Positions 38,648-48,521 of a DNA stretch of 64,000 bases are shown here, in pieces. The first letter of the stretch is position 1. The number at the start of each line of letters is the position of its first letter. The position numbers were made by a program, and so were the translations under genes. Source of the stretch: Rubrivivax gelatinosus IL144 (lineage in GTDB: Bacteria; Pseudomonadota; Gammaproteobacteria; Burkholderiales; Burkholderiaceae_C); the NCBI RefSeq assembly GCF_000284255.1, contig NC_017075.1, positions 4,402,001 through 4,466,000 on the forward strand. The letters run 5' to 3'. The notes beneath the pieces were generated by a model. That model did no database searches, was not told the DNA's origin, and saw nothing but the letters and a program-made list of their open reading frames with translations.

Positions 38648-39953
38648 ATATATAAGTCAATCGCTCGAGTGGTGGGATCTATATGCCCTACTGGCAGTAG
38701 CCGCAGTTATCGCACACTGGTTACTAATTCGCCGCTGGACTGTCGGAATCTATGATCCGCTGCTGCTTGTTTTGTTGTCAAATGCGTTTGGCTGGGCCAT
38801 CGTCATATTCATGACGATTCGGCACGATATCCAAAACGTATATACGGGCTCGTTTCTCGCATCGCAGCTGGCGTTATATTTGGGAATGGAGTTGGCTGGT
38901 CGACAACGACCCACCACTTGCGTTAATCGTGTGGTGCATCGAGTCAAGGATGACCCTTGGGTGCCGGTACTTATATTCGGGACTTCTGCCCTGGCTCATA
39001 GCGTCAGCACCCTGGCAACCTGGACTCTAGTTGGCATCCCGCTCTTTCGCGCATCTCGTTTGGGCGCTTTTCAAGGGTCAGGTGGCCTTGGTGTCATTGA
39101 GCGCTTATCAGACTCTTGCGCGCTCATCGCCGCATTTTCTCTAGTCTACTTGCTGGTATTTCGCCCGAAGTTGCGGCGCAACGTCTTCGTCATTGCCTAC
39201 GCGATATTTCATCTCACAGCGCTCGCATTGTCGGGCTCCAAAGGTGCGCTGATGAGTGCGGTCCAGATTGTTCTGTCGCTACTGTTCGTCTTCACTGCAC
39301 TGAGCGGAAAGCGGGATCGTTTCTGGGGAGGCAGGGCGGGGAAGATTTTTCTCCTGTCAGCAGTTGCTTTTGCCGTCATCGTCCTCACGATTCAAGAAGA
39401 TAGTGATCTCACCTTGGCAGTACTCGGCCTGGTTTATCGAATCGTTAGCTACGGTGACGTTTACATTTACGCGTATCTGAACTCGACTGTAGAACTGATC
39501 GTCGGCGACAATCCCGTGATTGGCATGCTCGGCGGTTTTCTAAGCACTTTTCGCCTTCTTCCCGTAGACTCGATATATCCCAGCATGGGATACCAGCTTA
39601 CAAACCTCATATTTCCGGAGGTAGACGTCATTGTAGGCCCCAACCCGCAGCACGCGGTCTTTGCCTACCACTACTTCGGCATATTTGGTTTTATTTTTTC
39701 ATTTTTCATTGGCTGCGCTATTCGCGCAGCACAGAAAACTTTTTATTTTGGCCAGCAACGCACTTTCGTTAGCGGTCTGTCGGCATTTTGTCTGTACTTT
39801 TGTATAGCAGGCTTGTGCGTTGATTTCGAATACGGCCTATCGCGCCTCGCGAGCTTGCTGATTGGCTATTGCGTGACAGTCGCGCCCGCGCTCTATCTAC
39901 GCCCGCATGCTCCTCTTGCTTTGATGCGAAATCGGCACTTGGACGTCAATTGA
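38634..39953 (+). CDS. oligosaccharide repeat-unit polymerase, Wzy-like
   Basis: A 439-residue protein with about 11-12 hydrophobic segments and a large loop in the second half (VDSIYPSMGYQLTNLIFPEVDVIVGPNPQHAVFAYHYFG). Length, topology and the ALSGSKGALMSAV segment fit Wzy polymerases, which share little sequence. It would join repeat units at the periplasmic face. It is the only polymerase candidate in the window although two flippases are present. Low GC. Confidence 0.75.
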   Translation: MPPLEYISQSLEWWDLYALLAVAAVIAHWLLIRRWTVGIYDPLLLVLLSNAFGWAIVIFMTIRHDIQNVYTGSFLASQLALYLGMELAGRQRPTTCVNRVVHRVKDDPWVPVLIFGTSALAHSVSTLATWTLVGIPLFRASRLGAFQGSGGLGVIERLSDSCALIAAFSLVYLLVFRPKLRRNVFVIAYAIFHLTALALSGSKGALMSAVQIVLSLLFVFTALSGKRDRFWGGRAGKIFLLSAVAFAVIVLTIQEDSDLTLAVLGLVYRIVSYGDVYIYAYLNSTVELIVGDNPVIGMLGGFLSTFRLLPVDSIYPSMGYQLTNLIFPEVDVIVGPNPQHAVFAYHYFGIFGFIFSFFIGCAIRAAQKTFYFGQQRTFVSGLSAFCLYFCIAGLCVDFEYGLSRLASLLIGYCVTVAPALYLRPHAPLALMRNRHLDVN

Positions 39954-39967
39954 AATACACATACTGA

Positions 39968-40789
39968 ATGCTTGAAAAAACTCCGGTGTGCGCCGTCGGG
40001 GTCTGCTATGACCTTGATCCTGTGAGCTTCGCATCTCGTCTCCGGAAAATCGCTCGTCGACATGGCGCGACATTAGACCTCGTTGTCGTTGCGAACAATC
40101 CCCGGCACGCTATGGCGATGGCACCAAGTTGGTTTGATCTCGTCCCGGGAAGCAATGAGTTGCTAGATTTTTCGGGGTACTTTGAGGGCCTTCAGCGACA
40201 TCAAAGCAGGGCCTCAATAATACAATGTCGCAGTGTACTCTTTGTTAATGACAGCCTATTTACCAAACACGCTGCCGAACAGATTCTTGGGCGTGTTCTG
40301 CGGCTGGAGCCACTAGTTCAACAAATACTCCCCCCAGCAATCTGCGGGAAACTGGATTGCTATCGTTCGTTCGCCATGAACAATCCTTGGAGTGGACTGC
40401 CAGGCTATATCACTTCGTTTTGCTTCGCCCTCAACAAAGAGGCTTTGCAGTCTCTGGAACGGCTGCCAGCTCTCGCAGAGCTTGATGGGGTAGACAGCAC
40501 ACTGATGCCTGATAGTTCGGACTGGGGACGAGGGTTGCCGACTGTTATCCGCGAATATCTGAGGGCTCACTTGTCCTATCCCAGCTCGCCGTATCGCTGG
40601 CCGCGCGCCGCAAACGCCTCAACCCAACTGCTCAGCCGCAAGGCGGCATGCGCGTATTTTGAGCATCGCATGTCCGGCGTCATTGGATCGAGCGGCGTAT
40701 TGCTACCAATCAATGCGGGTCCGCGAGCCGAGGCGTGTATTGCGTTCAGCGAGGCGCTCGCACGTGTCACACGCCGCCTGGGAAGGTGA
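39968..40789 (+). CDS. protein of unknown function in polysaccharide locus (possible glycosyltransferase)
   Basis: A 273-residue soluble protein I do not recognise with certainty. It begins CAVGVCYDLDPVSFASRLRKI and has CRSVLFVNDSLFTKHAAEQIL and WSGLPGYITSFCFALNKEAL, which recall the VNDS and SxF/Y patterns of rhamnan-synthesis (RgpF-like) glycosyltransferases. No membrane segment or signal peptide. It lies 14 bases after the polymerase and 2 bases before a GT9 gene, so a role in assembling the repeat unit is likely. Function is inference only. Confidence 0.65.
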   Translation: MLEKTPVCAVGVCYDLDPVSFASRLRKIARRHGATLDLVVVANNPRHAMAMAPSWFDLVPGSNELLDFSGYFEGLQRHQSRASIIQCRSVLFVNDSLFTKHAAEQILGRVLRLEPLVQQILPPAICGKLDCYRSFAMNNPWSGLPGYITSFCFALNKEALQSLERLPALAELDGVDSTLMPDSSDWGRGLPTVIREYLRAHLSYPSSPYRWPRAANASTQLLSRKAACAYFEHRMSGVIGSSGVLLPINAGPRAEACIAFSEALARVTRRLGR

Positions 40790-40791
40790 AA

Positions 40792-42012
40792 ATGATCGGC
40801 GTGATTACTGCGGTAGATATTGGACTCGCGGCCTTGAATTTCGGTCAAAGTCTTTTATGCCGTCTGCCCGGAAGCAAGAGAACGCCGACCGCAGACGTGC
40901 GTTCGCGCCCGGCTGTGCTGGTGGTACGATGCGACGCAAAAATTGGTGATTCGCTGCTTTGTCTTCCGTTTATTCGATATGTACGACAGTCATATCCTGA
41001 GCACGAAATTCATTTGCTACATCACGCTAGCGCCAGGGCGATATTTGAGCAATGTTCGGACATTGATCGTCGTATCGAAATTACGTGGAATCCTTCTTCG
41101 CCATTGTCCATTTGGCATAGGAGAAAACTCTGCGCCGCCACATTCGAGGCCATAGAGCCTGGAGTTTCTTATGATGCGGCGTTTGCCCCACGATGGGATT
41201 ACGACCTATTTGGACCGTTTATGCTCTGGTATTCCGGCGCAAAACAGCGCATTGGATTCTCCAGCAAAAATAATCTTCGACGCCGCCTACGAAATTTTGG
41301 GAGCGACAGCCTATTTACCCGCACAGTAACTGACGTTTCCGTTCGTCACGAATCAATACGCGCCATCCGCCTGCTTGACAGGGATATAGCCGGACTTTCG
41401 AAATCACTACCATCGATTAACTACCGATGGTCGGCAGGTGATTTTCAATGCGTATGCGAAAGGTTGGCGGCGCTACGGATCGATACACGCCGATTGGTGG
41501 CGCTTGCCCCAGGTGCGGCCGGCGCCAGACGCCAATGGCCGCTTGATCGTTTCGCTGAACTTGGGCGGAGATATACGCAAGCGTTGGGTGCGGAAGTTAT
41601 TTTGCTCGGAGCGCCTAGCGAAGCACAGGCTTGTGAAAGAATCTGCGCTGAAGCAGGAGTTCGTCTTCAAAACAACTTCGCGGGCAGATTGACACTCGCG
41701 CAGAATGCTGCGTTGTTGTCGCTAGTGGAGCAGTTCGTTGGCAACGATAGTGGCTTATCCCACTTAGCCGCAGCAGCAGGTTGTCCAAGCATCGTGCAGA
41801 TATCCTGCCACCCATTGACGGGCGACGACAATCACGCAAATTCACCACTGAGGTTCGGCCCAAGCAGTCAGTACGCTACAGTTCTACAACCCAGCGTGCC
41901 TGCAGCACCCGAATGCAAGCATGGCTGCACGCATGATGATGCACCACACTGCATTCTAGGCGTCACAGTAGATCAGGTATGGGACGTAGTTGTAGGTACT
42001 CGGCGAAATTAG
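40792..42012 (+). CDS. glycosyltransferase family 9 (heptosyltransferase-like)
   Basis: A 406-residue GT-B enzyme with the GT9 features VLVVRCDAKIGDSLLCLPFIRYVRQ in the N-terminal domain, LAPGAAGARRQWPLDRFAEL, and GNDSGLSHLAAAAG in the C-terminal domain. GT9 includes LPS heptosyltransferases; members inside capsule loci use other donors. The ATG at 40792 is preceded by GGAAGG, a good ribosome-binding site, while the longer frame upstream lies in the preceding gene. A Cys/His-rich tail (CKHGCTHDDAPHCILG) is present. Confidence 0.85.
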   Translation: MIGVITAVDIGLAALNFGQSLLCRLPGSKRTPTADVRSRPAVLVVRCDAKIGDSLLCLPFIRYVRQSYPEHEIHLLHHASARAIFEQCSDIDRRIEITWNPSSPLSIWHRRKLCAATFEAIEPGVSYDAAFAPRWDYDLFGPFMLWYSGAKQRIGFSSKNNLRRRLRNFGSDSLFTRTVTDVSVRHESIRAIRLLDRDIAGLSKSLPSINYRWSAGDFQCVCERLAALRIDTRRLVALAPGAAGARRQWPLDRFAELGRRYTQALGAEVILLGAPSEAQACERICAEAGVRLQNNFAGRLTLAQNAALLSLVEQFVGNDSGLSHLAAAAGCPSIVQISCHPLTGDDNHANSPLRFGPSSQYATVLQPSVPAAPECKHGCTHDDAPHCILGVTVDQVWDVVVGTRRN

Positions 42013-42203
42013 TTCGCGCCAACAGGCTCACGCATCATTGAAGATTTTCGGCACAGCTAGCATTTAGGCGCGCTTTCATGCCTTTAACAAAAATCCGACT
42101 TAACCGGCACACAGGCGAGGCAACCTGAGTTAATACAAATTGCGCAACTAGACCTCAGCAACGCCATGAGTCGCTGCGACACTGCAATCAAGGGACTGTA
42201 TTA

Positions 42204-42968
42204 ATGGGATCGGGCGTATCAATTTCAGTTATTACCGCCACCTGGAACTGCGCGAACACATTGACCGACTGCCTTCAATCGGTCGCCGACCAGGATTATA
42301 AAAATCGCGAGCACATCATTGTTGACGGCGCTAGTACTGACGGCACCATTGAACTCATAAACAGCCGAATCAATCAGATATCGATGTTCATGAGTGAACC
42401 CGACACAGGAATTTACGATGCATTGAACAAAGGTCTCAGACTCGCAAATGGCGATATTGTTGGATTCCTGCATGCCGATGACATCTTCGCGCATCGCAGC
42501 GTTCTTTCGCGAGTATCGGAAGCCTTTCGGGATGATAGAGTCTGCGCCGTATATGGCGATCTCGAGTATGTGCAGCAAGGCGATTTAACGAAGGTCGTTC
42601 GTCGCTGGCAGAGCAGAGAATTTCGGCAACGTGACCTCAAATGGGGCTGGATGCCCGCACATCCCACCCTTTACGTGCGGCGGGAGTGGTATTCAAGAAT
42701 CGACGGCTTCGATTCCAGTTACCGTATATCTGCCGATTACTTTAGCGTGCTGAAACTTTTCACGCAGCCCGATTTTCACGCCGAGTACATACCTGACGTA
42801 CTTGTTAAGATGCGACTTGGTGGCGCGAGCAACAAGTCGCTACGGGCAATCGCACGAAAGACGCGGGAGGACTGGCGCGCGCTACGGTCATGCAACATCG
42901 GAAGGGTCGGCGCCGCCTGTGCAATAACTTGGAAGAACCTGAGCAAACTTCCCCAGTTTTTGCCATAG
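42204..42968 (+). CDS. glycosyltransferase family 2 (WcaA-like)
   Basis: A 254-residue GT-A enzyme: VITATWNCANTLTDCLQSV, IIVDGASTDGTIELI, SEPDTGIYDALNKGL, GFLHADDIFA and WGWMPAHPTLYVRREWY. This motif chain matches colanic-acid-type transferases WcaA and relatives. It is the last intact gene of the plus-strand locus; 191 gene-free bases precede it (42013-42203), enough for an internal promoter, though I see no convincing one. Related to the protein at 37934-38647. Confidence 0.88.
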   Translation: MGSGVSISVITATWNCANTLTDCLQSVADQDYKNREHIIVDGASTDGTIELINSRINQISMFMSEPDTGIYDALNKGLRLANGDIVGFLHADDIFAHRSVLSRVSEAFRDDRVCAVYGDLEYVQQGDLTKVVRRWQSREFRQRDLKWGWMPAHPTLYVRREWYSRIDGFDSSYRISADYFSVLKLFTQPDFHAEYIPDVLVKMRLGGASNKSLRAIARKTREDWRALRSCNIGRVGAACAITWKNLSKLPQFLP

Positions 42969-43594
42969 ACCAAGCGGTCGATCATCAGAATCCCGGACAC
43001 AGCACGGTCAGTATCGCGCGCGATGCAGCAAAGCCGACAAGGACCGAATGTTGCGAGCGGTTAGCGACGCGATATTTGTGGCTGCGAGTGGCGCCCTTTT
43101 TTCCCCGATGATGAGGCAGCGCCTGTTTTCGATCGGACGGCTGCAACGCCGAGCCCGCGTATAGGGAAGATCGTTGGTCTCGCCAGTGTCACGCAGGCAG
43201 ATCCTGCTGGACGACGCTATCAGGCGCTCCGCAGCGCTCGTGTCGTACCAAGGCGCGGCGGACATTGCTGAGTGTTGGCGAGGCGACCAATGCCACACAC
43301 ACCGTTCTACGCGCCTGCACGCCGTTAGCGGCGTCTGCAGCCTTAGCGGGATCTCTGGCTGTCGAGGTGCTTCCCGCGCTTTGAGCTGCTGGTGTCACCG
43401 GCCCGGTCGACGCGGCAGTTTCGCAGTGCGGGGCCCACGGCTCCAAAACAGTCTGTGTTACGAGGGGCCGGGCGCGAACGAAACGCGGTGCGTCCTCGGA
43501 CCGCTCGGCGACGCCTCGACGTCAGGCCTTCCGTTTTCTCATTACGCGTTCGGGATACCGACATCAAAGGCGCGGCCAGGGGAAACAGCGTCTC
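42969..43594 (+). pseudogene. 626-base decayed stretch between the converging loci; possible sugar-transferase remnant
   Basis: No intact gene is seen. A 38-codon frame at 43048-43164 reads MLRAVSDAIFVAASGALF and SPMMRQRLFSIG before a stop, which resembles the N terminus of a PglC/WcaJ-type initiating transferase (compare FDLVGAAVALLLLSPLLL of the intact one at 50478-51071). The sequence afterwards is broken in all frames and I could not recover the rest of that family. Other open frames here are short, Arg/Ser-rich and unlike known proteins. It may also hold terminators for the two convergent operons, but no hairpin with a T tract was found. Confidence 0.35.
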
Positions 43595-44146
43595 TCACTC
43601 AAGACCGGGAGCCGTAGCGTCGCGCTCTGCAACTCTCAACGCCGTGTCAGCTGGCACGCGCCAATCGATACCGATCTGTGCATCGTCCCAGCGAATGACC
43701 CGCTCGCACTCCTTCGCATAGACGTCCGTCGTTTTGTAGAGGAAGTGCGTGTCGTCCTCCAGAGCCAGGAACCCGTGGGCGAAGCCTTCCGGGATCCAGA
43801 GCTGGCGCTTGTTCTCGGCCGTCAGTTCGACCCCGAACCACTTCCCGAAGTGCTCCGACCCGCGCCGGATGTCCACCGCGACGTCGAACGCCCTGCCCCG
43901 GACCACGCGCACCAGCTTGCCCTGGGGGTGCGGCGGCAACTGGTAGTGCAGGCCGCGCAGCACGCCGGCGCGGCTGCACGAGTGGTTGTCCTGGACGAAG
44001 GGGCGGGGCAGCGGCTCGCCAAGATCTTCCAGCGCGCGGCGCCAGCGCGGCTCGTTGAAACTCTCCATGAACCAGCCGCGCTCATCGCCGAACACGGCGG
44101 GTTCCACGATTAGCACGCCCGGCAGTGGTGTCTTCACCAGCTTCAT
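43595..44146 (-). CDS. rfbC: dTDP-4-dehydrorhamnose 3,5-epimerase
   Basis: RmlC, third enzyme of dTDP-L-rhamnose synthesis. The 183-residue cupin has DNHSCSRAGVLRGLHYQLP with the catalytic His, GKLVRVVRGRAFDVAVDIR, and IPEGFAHGFLAL with the Tyr-bearing YKTTDVYA afterwards. The ATG at 44146 shares one base with the rfbA stop. Last gene of the minus-strand locus. Confidence 0.96.
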   Translation of the reverse strand: MKLVKTPLPGVLIVEPAVFGDERGWFMESFNEPRWRRALEDLGEPLPRPFVQDNHSCSRAGVLRGLHYQLPPHPQGKLVRVVRGRAFDVAVDIRRGSEHFGKWFGVELTAENKRQLWIPEGFAHGFLALEDDTHFLYKTTDVYAKECERVIRWDDAQIGIDWRVPADTALRVAERDATAPGLE

Positions 44147-45027
44147 CAGAAGGCCTTCTGTTCGGTCAGCAGCATCAGGTAGCGGCCGTAGCCGTTCTTC
44201 AGCATCGGTTGCGCCAGACGCTCCAGCGCCTCGGCGTCGATCCAGCCCGAGCGGTACGCGATCTCCTCCGGGCAAGCCACCTTCAAGCCCTGGCGCTTTT
44301 CCAGCGTGGCGATGAACTGCCCGGCTTCGAGCAGGCTGTCGTGCGTGCCGGTGTCCAGCCAGGCGTAGCCGCGGCGCATGATCTGGACGTCGAGCTGGCC
44401 CTGCTCGAGATAGCGCGCGTTGACGTCGGTGATCTCCAGCTCGCCACGTGCGCTCGGGCGGATGTCGGCGGCGATGTCGCAAACCTGCTCGTCGTAGAAG
44501 TACAGCCCGGTGACCGCGTAGTTGCTCTTCGGGACCTTGGGCTTCTCCTCGATCGACAGCGCGCGCTGGCCGGCGTCGAACTCGACGACGCCGTAGCGCT
44601 CGGGATCCTGCACGTGGTAGGCGAAGACGCTCGCGCCGCGCTCTCTGGCATCTGCGCGCAGCAGCAGCGCCTGAAAGTCGTGGCCGTAGAAGATGTTGTC
44701 GCCCAGCACCAGCGCGCTGGGCTGGCCGCCGATGAACTGCCGTCCCAGGATGAAGGCCTGCGCCAGGCCGTCGGGACTGGGCTGCACGCAGTACGACAGC
44801 GACAGGCCCCAGCGGCTGCCGTCGCCCAGCAGCGCCTCGAAGCGCGGCAGGTCCTGCGGCGTGCTGATGACGAGGATGTCGCGGATGCCCGCCAGCATCA
44901 GCGTCGACAGCGGGTAGTACACCATCGGCTTGTCGTACACCGGCAGCAGCTGCTTGCTGAGCGCCAGCGTCGCCGGGTGCAGGCGAGTGCCGGAACCCCC
45001 GGCCAGGATGATGCCGCGTCGCGCCAT
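44146..45027 (-). CDS. rfbA: glucose-1-phosphate thymidylyltransferase
   Basis: RmlA, first enzyme of dTDP-L-rhamnose synthesis, joins dTTP and glucose 1-phosphate. The 293-residue product has the nucleotidyltransferase signature [29 protein letters not shown] and the substrate box [13 protein letters not shown]. Normal length. It starts directly after rfbD with no gap. Confidence 0.97.
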   Translation of the reverse strand: MARRGIILAGGSGTRLHPATLALSKQLLPVYDKPMVYYPLSTLMLAGIRDILVISTPQDLPRFEALLGDGSRWGLSLSYCVQPSPDGLAQAFILGRQFIGGQPSALVLGDNIFYGHDFQALLLRADARERGASVFAYHVQDPERYGVVEFDAGQRALSIEEKPKVPKSNYAVTGLYFYDEQVCDIAADIRPSARGELEITDVNARYLEQGQLDVQIMRRGYAWLDTGTHDSLLEAGQFIATLEKRQGLKVACPEEIAYRSGWIDAEALERLAQPMLKNGYGRYLMLLTEQKAF

Positions 45028-45927
45028 TTAACGGTCTCCAGCGGGAGTCAGGATCTCGTCGAGCATGCGCCGCACGCCGTCCTGCCAGGGCGGCAGGTGC
45101 AGGCCGAAACGCTCGCGCAGCGCGCTGGTGTCCAGGCGCGAGTTCAGCGGGCGCCTGGCCGGCGTCGGGTAGTCGCTGGTCGGCACCGGCTCGATCGCCT
45201 CGGGATCGATGCGCAGCGTGTGTCCGGCGGCGCGGGCGTGCTCGACGACGAGGCGGGCATAACCGTGCCAGCTCGTTTCGCCGCCGGCGACGCAGTGGTA
45301 GGTGCCGGCCAGCGCCGGGTCGGCGATCGCCTGGCGCAGCGCATGGGCGGTCACGTCGGCCAGCAGGTCGGCGCCGGTGGGCGCGCCGATCTGGTCGGCG
45401 ACGACACGCAGCTTCTCGCGCTCGGCGGCCAGCTTGAGCATGGTCTTGGCGAAGTTGGCGCCGCGTGCCGCGTAGACCCAGCTGGTGCGCAGGATCAGGT
45501 GGCGGCAGCCGCTGGCGCGCACCAGCTCCTCGCCTTCGAGCTTAGTGCGGCCGTAGACCGACAGCGGCCCGGTCGGCGCGTCCTCGGCGCGGGCGTGGCT
45601 GCCGCTGCCGTCGAAGACGTAGTCGGTCGAGTAGTGCACCAGCCAGGCGCCGCGCGCCGCCGCTTCGCGCGCCAGCAGGCCCGGCGCCTCGGCGTTGATC
45701 CTGCGCGCCAGCTCGGGCTCGCTCTCGGCGCGATCGACCGCGGTGTGCGCGGCGGAGTTGACGATGACGTCGGGCCGGTGCGCGTCCAGCAGCGCCGGCA
45801 GCGTCTCGGGGCGCGAGAAGTCGGCGCCGGTGTCGCGGTCGAAGGCGACGATCTCGCCCAGCGGCGCCAGCGCGCGCTGCAGCTCCCAGCCCAGCTGGCC
45901 GCCACAGCCCAGCAACAGCAGCTTCAT
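45028..45927 (-). CDS. rfbD: dTDP-4-dehydrorhamnose reductase
   Basis: RmlD, last enzyme of dTDP-L-rhamnose synthesis, reduces the 4-keto group with NAD(P)H. The 299-residue product has [11 protein letters not shown] at the N terminus, YSTDYVFDG and YGRTKLEGE with the Tyr-x-x-x-Lys pair, and LRTSWVYA. The ATG at 45927 overlaps the rfbB stop by four bases; the upstream extension of the frame is spurious. Confidence 0.96.
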   Translation of the reverse strand: MKLLLLGCGGQLGWELQRALAPLGEIVAFDRDTGADFSRPETLPALLDAHRPDVIVNSAAHTAVDRAESEPELARRINAEAPGLLAREAAARGAWLVHYSTDYVFDGSGSHARAEDAPTGPLSVYGRTKLEGEELVRASGCRHLILRTSWVYAARGANFAKTMLKLAAEREKLRVVADQIGAPTGADLLADVTAHALRQAIADPALAGTYHCVAGGETSWHGYARLVVEHARAAGHTLRIDPEAIEPVPTSDYPTPARRPLNSRLDTSALRERFGLHLPPWQDGVRRMLDEILTPAGDR

Positions 45928-46988
45928 GCCGTCTCCCCGTAATGGCGTTGCAGCCAGTCGCGGTAGGCGCCGCTCTGCACGCGCGCCACCCATTCGGCGT
46001 GTTCCAGGTACCAGGCCACCGTCTTGCGGATGCCGCTCTCGAAGGTCTCGGCCGGGCGCCAGCCCAGCTCGCGCTCGATCTTGCGCGCGTCGATCGCGTA
46101 GCGGCGGTCGTGGCCGGGGCGGTCCTTCACGTGCGTGATCAGGCGCGCGTAGGGGCCGGCCGGGTCGGGCCGCAGCTCGTCGAGCAGCGCGCAGACGGTG
46201 TGCACGATCTCGATGTTGGGCTTCTCGTTCCAGCCGCCGACGTTGTAGGTCTCGCCGGGGCGGCCGCGCTCGAGCACGGTGCGGATCGCGCTGCAGTGGT
46301 CGCCGACGTAGAGCCAGTCGCGCACCTGACGGCCGTCGCCGTAGACCGGCAGCGGCTTGCCGGCCAGCGCGTTGACGATCATCAGCGGGATCAGCTTCTC
46401 GGGGAAGTGGAAGGGCCCGTAGTTGTTGCTGCAGTTGGTCGTCAGCACCGGCAGACCGTAGGTGTGGTGCCAGGCGCGCACGAGATGATCGCTGGCGGCC
46501 TTGCTGGCGCTGTACGGGCTGTTGGGCTCGTAAGGGTGGGTCTCGGTGAAGGCCGGCGCGTCCGGGGCCAGACTGCCGTAGACCTCGTCGGTGCTGACGT
46601 GGTGGAAGCGGAAGGCCGCGCGTTCACCCTCGGGCAGCGTGCTCCAGTAACCGCGTGCCGCCTCCAGCAGCGCGTAGGTGCCGTTGACGTTGGTGCGGAC
46701 GAAGTCGCCCGGGCCGTGGATCGAGCGGTCGACGTGGCTCTCGGCGGCGAAGTGCACGACGGCGCGCGGCCGATGCGTGGCGAAGAGCTGCTCGACGAGC
46801 ACGTGGTCGCCGATCTCGCCACGCACGAACACGTGACGATCGTCGCCACGCAGCGTCGCCAGGTTCTCGGGATTGCCGGCGTAGGTCAGCGCGTCGAGGT
46901 TGACGACGGTCTCGTCGTTCTGCGCCAGCCAGTCCAGAACGAAGTTGCTGCCGATGAAGCCGGCGCCGCCGGTCACGAGGATGGTCAT
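45924..46988 (-). CDS. rfbB: dTDP-glucose 4,6-dehydratase
   Basis: RmlB, second enzyme of dTDP-L-rhamnose synthesis, gives dTDP-4-keto-6-deoxyglucose. The 354-residue product has [25 protein letters not shown], the catalytic STDEVYGSL and [15 protein letters not shown], and [14 protein letters not shown]. The ATG at 46988 overlaps the manC stop by four bases. The intermediate could also feed the DegT aminotransferase at 51670-52830. Confidence 0.97.
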   Translation of the reverse strand: MTILVTGGAGFIGSNFVLDWLAQNDETVVNLDALTYAGNPENLATLRGDDRHVFVRGEIGDHVLVEQLFATHRPRAVVHFAAESHVDRSIHGPGDFVRTNVNGTYALLEAARGYWSTLPEGERAAFRFHHVSTDEVYGSLAPDAPAFTETHPYEPNSPYSASKAASDHLVRAWHHTYGLPVLTTNCSNNYGPFHFPEKLIPLMIVNALAGKPLPVYGDGRQVRDWLYVGDHCSAIRTVLERGRPGETYNVGGWNEKPNIEIVHTVCALLDELRPDPAGPYARLITHVKDRPGHDRRYAIDARKIERELGWRPAETFESGIRKTVAWYLEHAEWVARVQSGAYRDWLQRHYGETA

Positions 46989-48427
46989 GGCTGAATGCGT
47001 CCGTAGGTGTCTTCGATGCGCACGATGTCGTCTTCGCCGAGGTAGCTGCCCGACTGCACCTCGATGATCTCCAGCGGCAGCTTGCCGGGGTTGCGCAGCC
47101 GGTGCACCTCGCCCAGCGGAATGTAGGTGCTCTGGTTCTCGGCCAGCAGGATGACCTTGTCGCCCACCGTCACCTCGGCGGTGCCGCTGACGACGATCCA
47201 GTGCTCGGCGCGGTGGTGGTGCATCTGCAGGCTCAGGCTCGCGCCCGGCTTGACCAGGATGCGCTTGACCTGGTGGCGCGGCCCCGAGTCGATGCTGTCG
47301 TACCAGCCCCAGGGACGGTGCACCTTGCGGTGCAGCGTGTGCTCGCCGCGGCGCTGGCTGCCCAGCTCGGCGACGATCTGCTTGACCTCCTGGCTGCGCT
47401 CGCGGTCGGCCACCAGCACCGCGTCGGGCGTCTCGACGACGACGATGTTGTCCAGCCCGACGGCGCCGACCAGCCGGCTGGTGGCGTGCACCAGCGTGTC
47501 GCGGCTGTCGCGCACGATGGCGTCGCCGACCGTGGCGTTGCCCTGCGCGTCCTTGGCCGCGACCTGCCAGACGGCTTCCCAGGCGCCCAGGTCGTTCCAG
47601 CCGGCGTCGAGCTCGACCATGCGGATGTCCTGGCCGCTGCCGGGGCACTTCTCCATCACCGCGTAGTCCACCGACTCGGCCGGCACGGCGGCGAACTCGG
47701 CCTTGCCCGGGCGCACGAAACGCTGGTCGGTGCTGCGTGCCGCCCAGGCGGCGCGGCAGGCCGCGGCGATGTCCGGGCGCCAGCGCTCCAGCGCCGCCAT
47801 CCAGACGCTGGCCTTGAGCACGAACATGCCGGCGTTCCAGAAGTAGCCGCCGTCGGCGAGGTAGCGCGCCGCGGTCTCGGCGTCGGGCTTCTCGACGAAC
47901 TGGGCGACGACCCGCGCGCCGGTGCTGCGTTCGGTGCGCACGTAGCCGTAGCCGGTCTCGGGCCGGTCGGGCGTGATGCCGAGGATGACGACGGCGCCTT
48001 GCGCGGCGACCTCGATCGCGCTGGCCATCGCGGCGGCGAACGCGGCCTCGTCGGCCAGCGTCTGGTCGGCCGGCGTGACGACGAGCACCGGGTCGGCGCC
48101 GCCTTCGAGCGCCTGCAGCGCCGCCAGCGTCAGCGCCGGCGCGGTGTTGCGGCCCGTGGGCTCCAGCAGCACGGCGGCCGGCTCGATGTCCAGCTCGCGC
48201 AGCTGGTCCAGCACGAGGAAGCGGTGCTCCTCGTTGCCGACGACCAGCGGCGCGGCGGCCTTCACGGCGCCCTGGCCCAGCGCCTGCAGCCGGGCGACGG
48301 CCTGCTGGAACAGGCTGGTGTTGCCCGACAGGACCAGGAACTGCTTCGGATAACCGGCGCGCGACAGCGGCCACAGCCGCGTGCCCGAGCCTCCGGCCAT
48401 GACGACCGGTTGGACGGCAATGCTCAT
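46985..48427 (-). CDS. manC: mannose-1-phosphate guanylyltransferase / mannose-6-phosphate isomerase
   Basis: A bifunctional 480-residue enzyme supplying GDP-mannose. The N-terminal nucleotidyltransferase has [20 protein letters not shown] and FVEKP; the C-terminal cupin isomerase domain has [10 protein letters not shown] and the metal-binding [21 protein letters not shown]-mannose is the substrate of both Gmd copies, so this gene links the rhamnose block with perosamine and fucose synthesis. No phosphomannomutase is in the window. A GC-poor patch just upstream (about 48440-48455) may hold a promoter. Confidence 0.97.
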   Translation of the reverse strand: MSIAVQPVVMAGGSGTRLWPLSRAGYPKQFLVLSGNTSLFQQAVARLQALGQGAVKAAAPLVVGNEEHRFLVLDQLRELDIEPAAVLLEPTGRNTAPALTLAALQALEGGADPVLVVTPADQTLADEAAFAAAMASAIEVAAQGAVVILGITPDRPETGYGYVRTERSTGARVVAQFVEKPDAETAARYLADGGYFWNAGMFVLKASVWMAALERWRPDIAAACRAAWAARSTDQRFVRPGKAEFAAVPAESVDYAVMEKCPGSGQDIRMVELDAGWNDLGAWEAVWQVAAKDAQGNATVGDAIVRDSRDTLVHATSRLVGAVGLDNIVVVETPDAVLVADRERSQEVKQIVAELGSQRRGEHTLHRKVHRPWGWYDSIDSGPRHQVKRILVKPGASLSLQMHHHRAEHWIVVSGTAEVTVGDKVILLAENQSTYIPLGEVHRLRNPGKLPLEIIEVQSGSYLGEDDIVRIEDTYGRIQP

Positions 48428-48521
48428 GCTTCGAAACCCTGAATTTTTTATGTGGCCCCCGCGGGGCGCCGAGACATCGGACGCCGGCACGCGGCCGCGA
48501 GAGGGCGGTCCCGCGATTGTT

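Noticed and set aside
43008..43617. Overlapping short open frames on both strands as new small genes
   Set aside because: No ribosome-binding sites, no similarity, and atypical composition; better explained as decayed sequence.
45924..48374. 816-codon minus-strand open frame across rfbB and manC, as a possible fusion protein
   Set aside because: The upstream 460 codons are antiphase to manC, which is intact in its own frame; rfbB starts at 46988.
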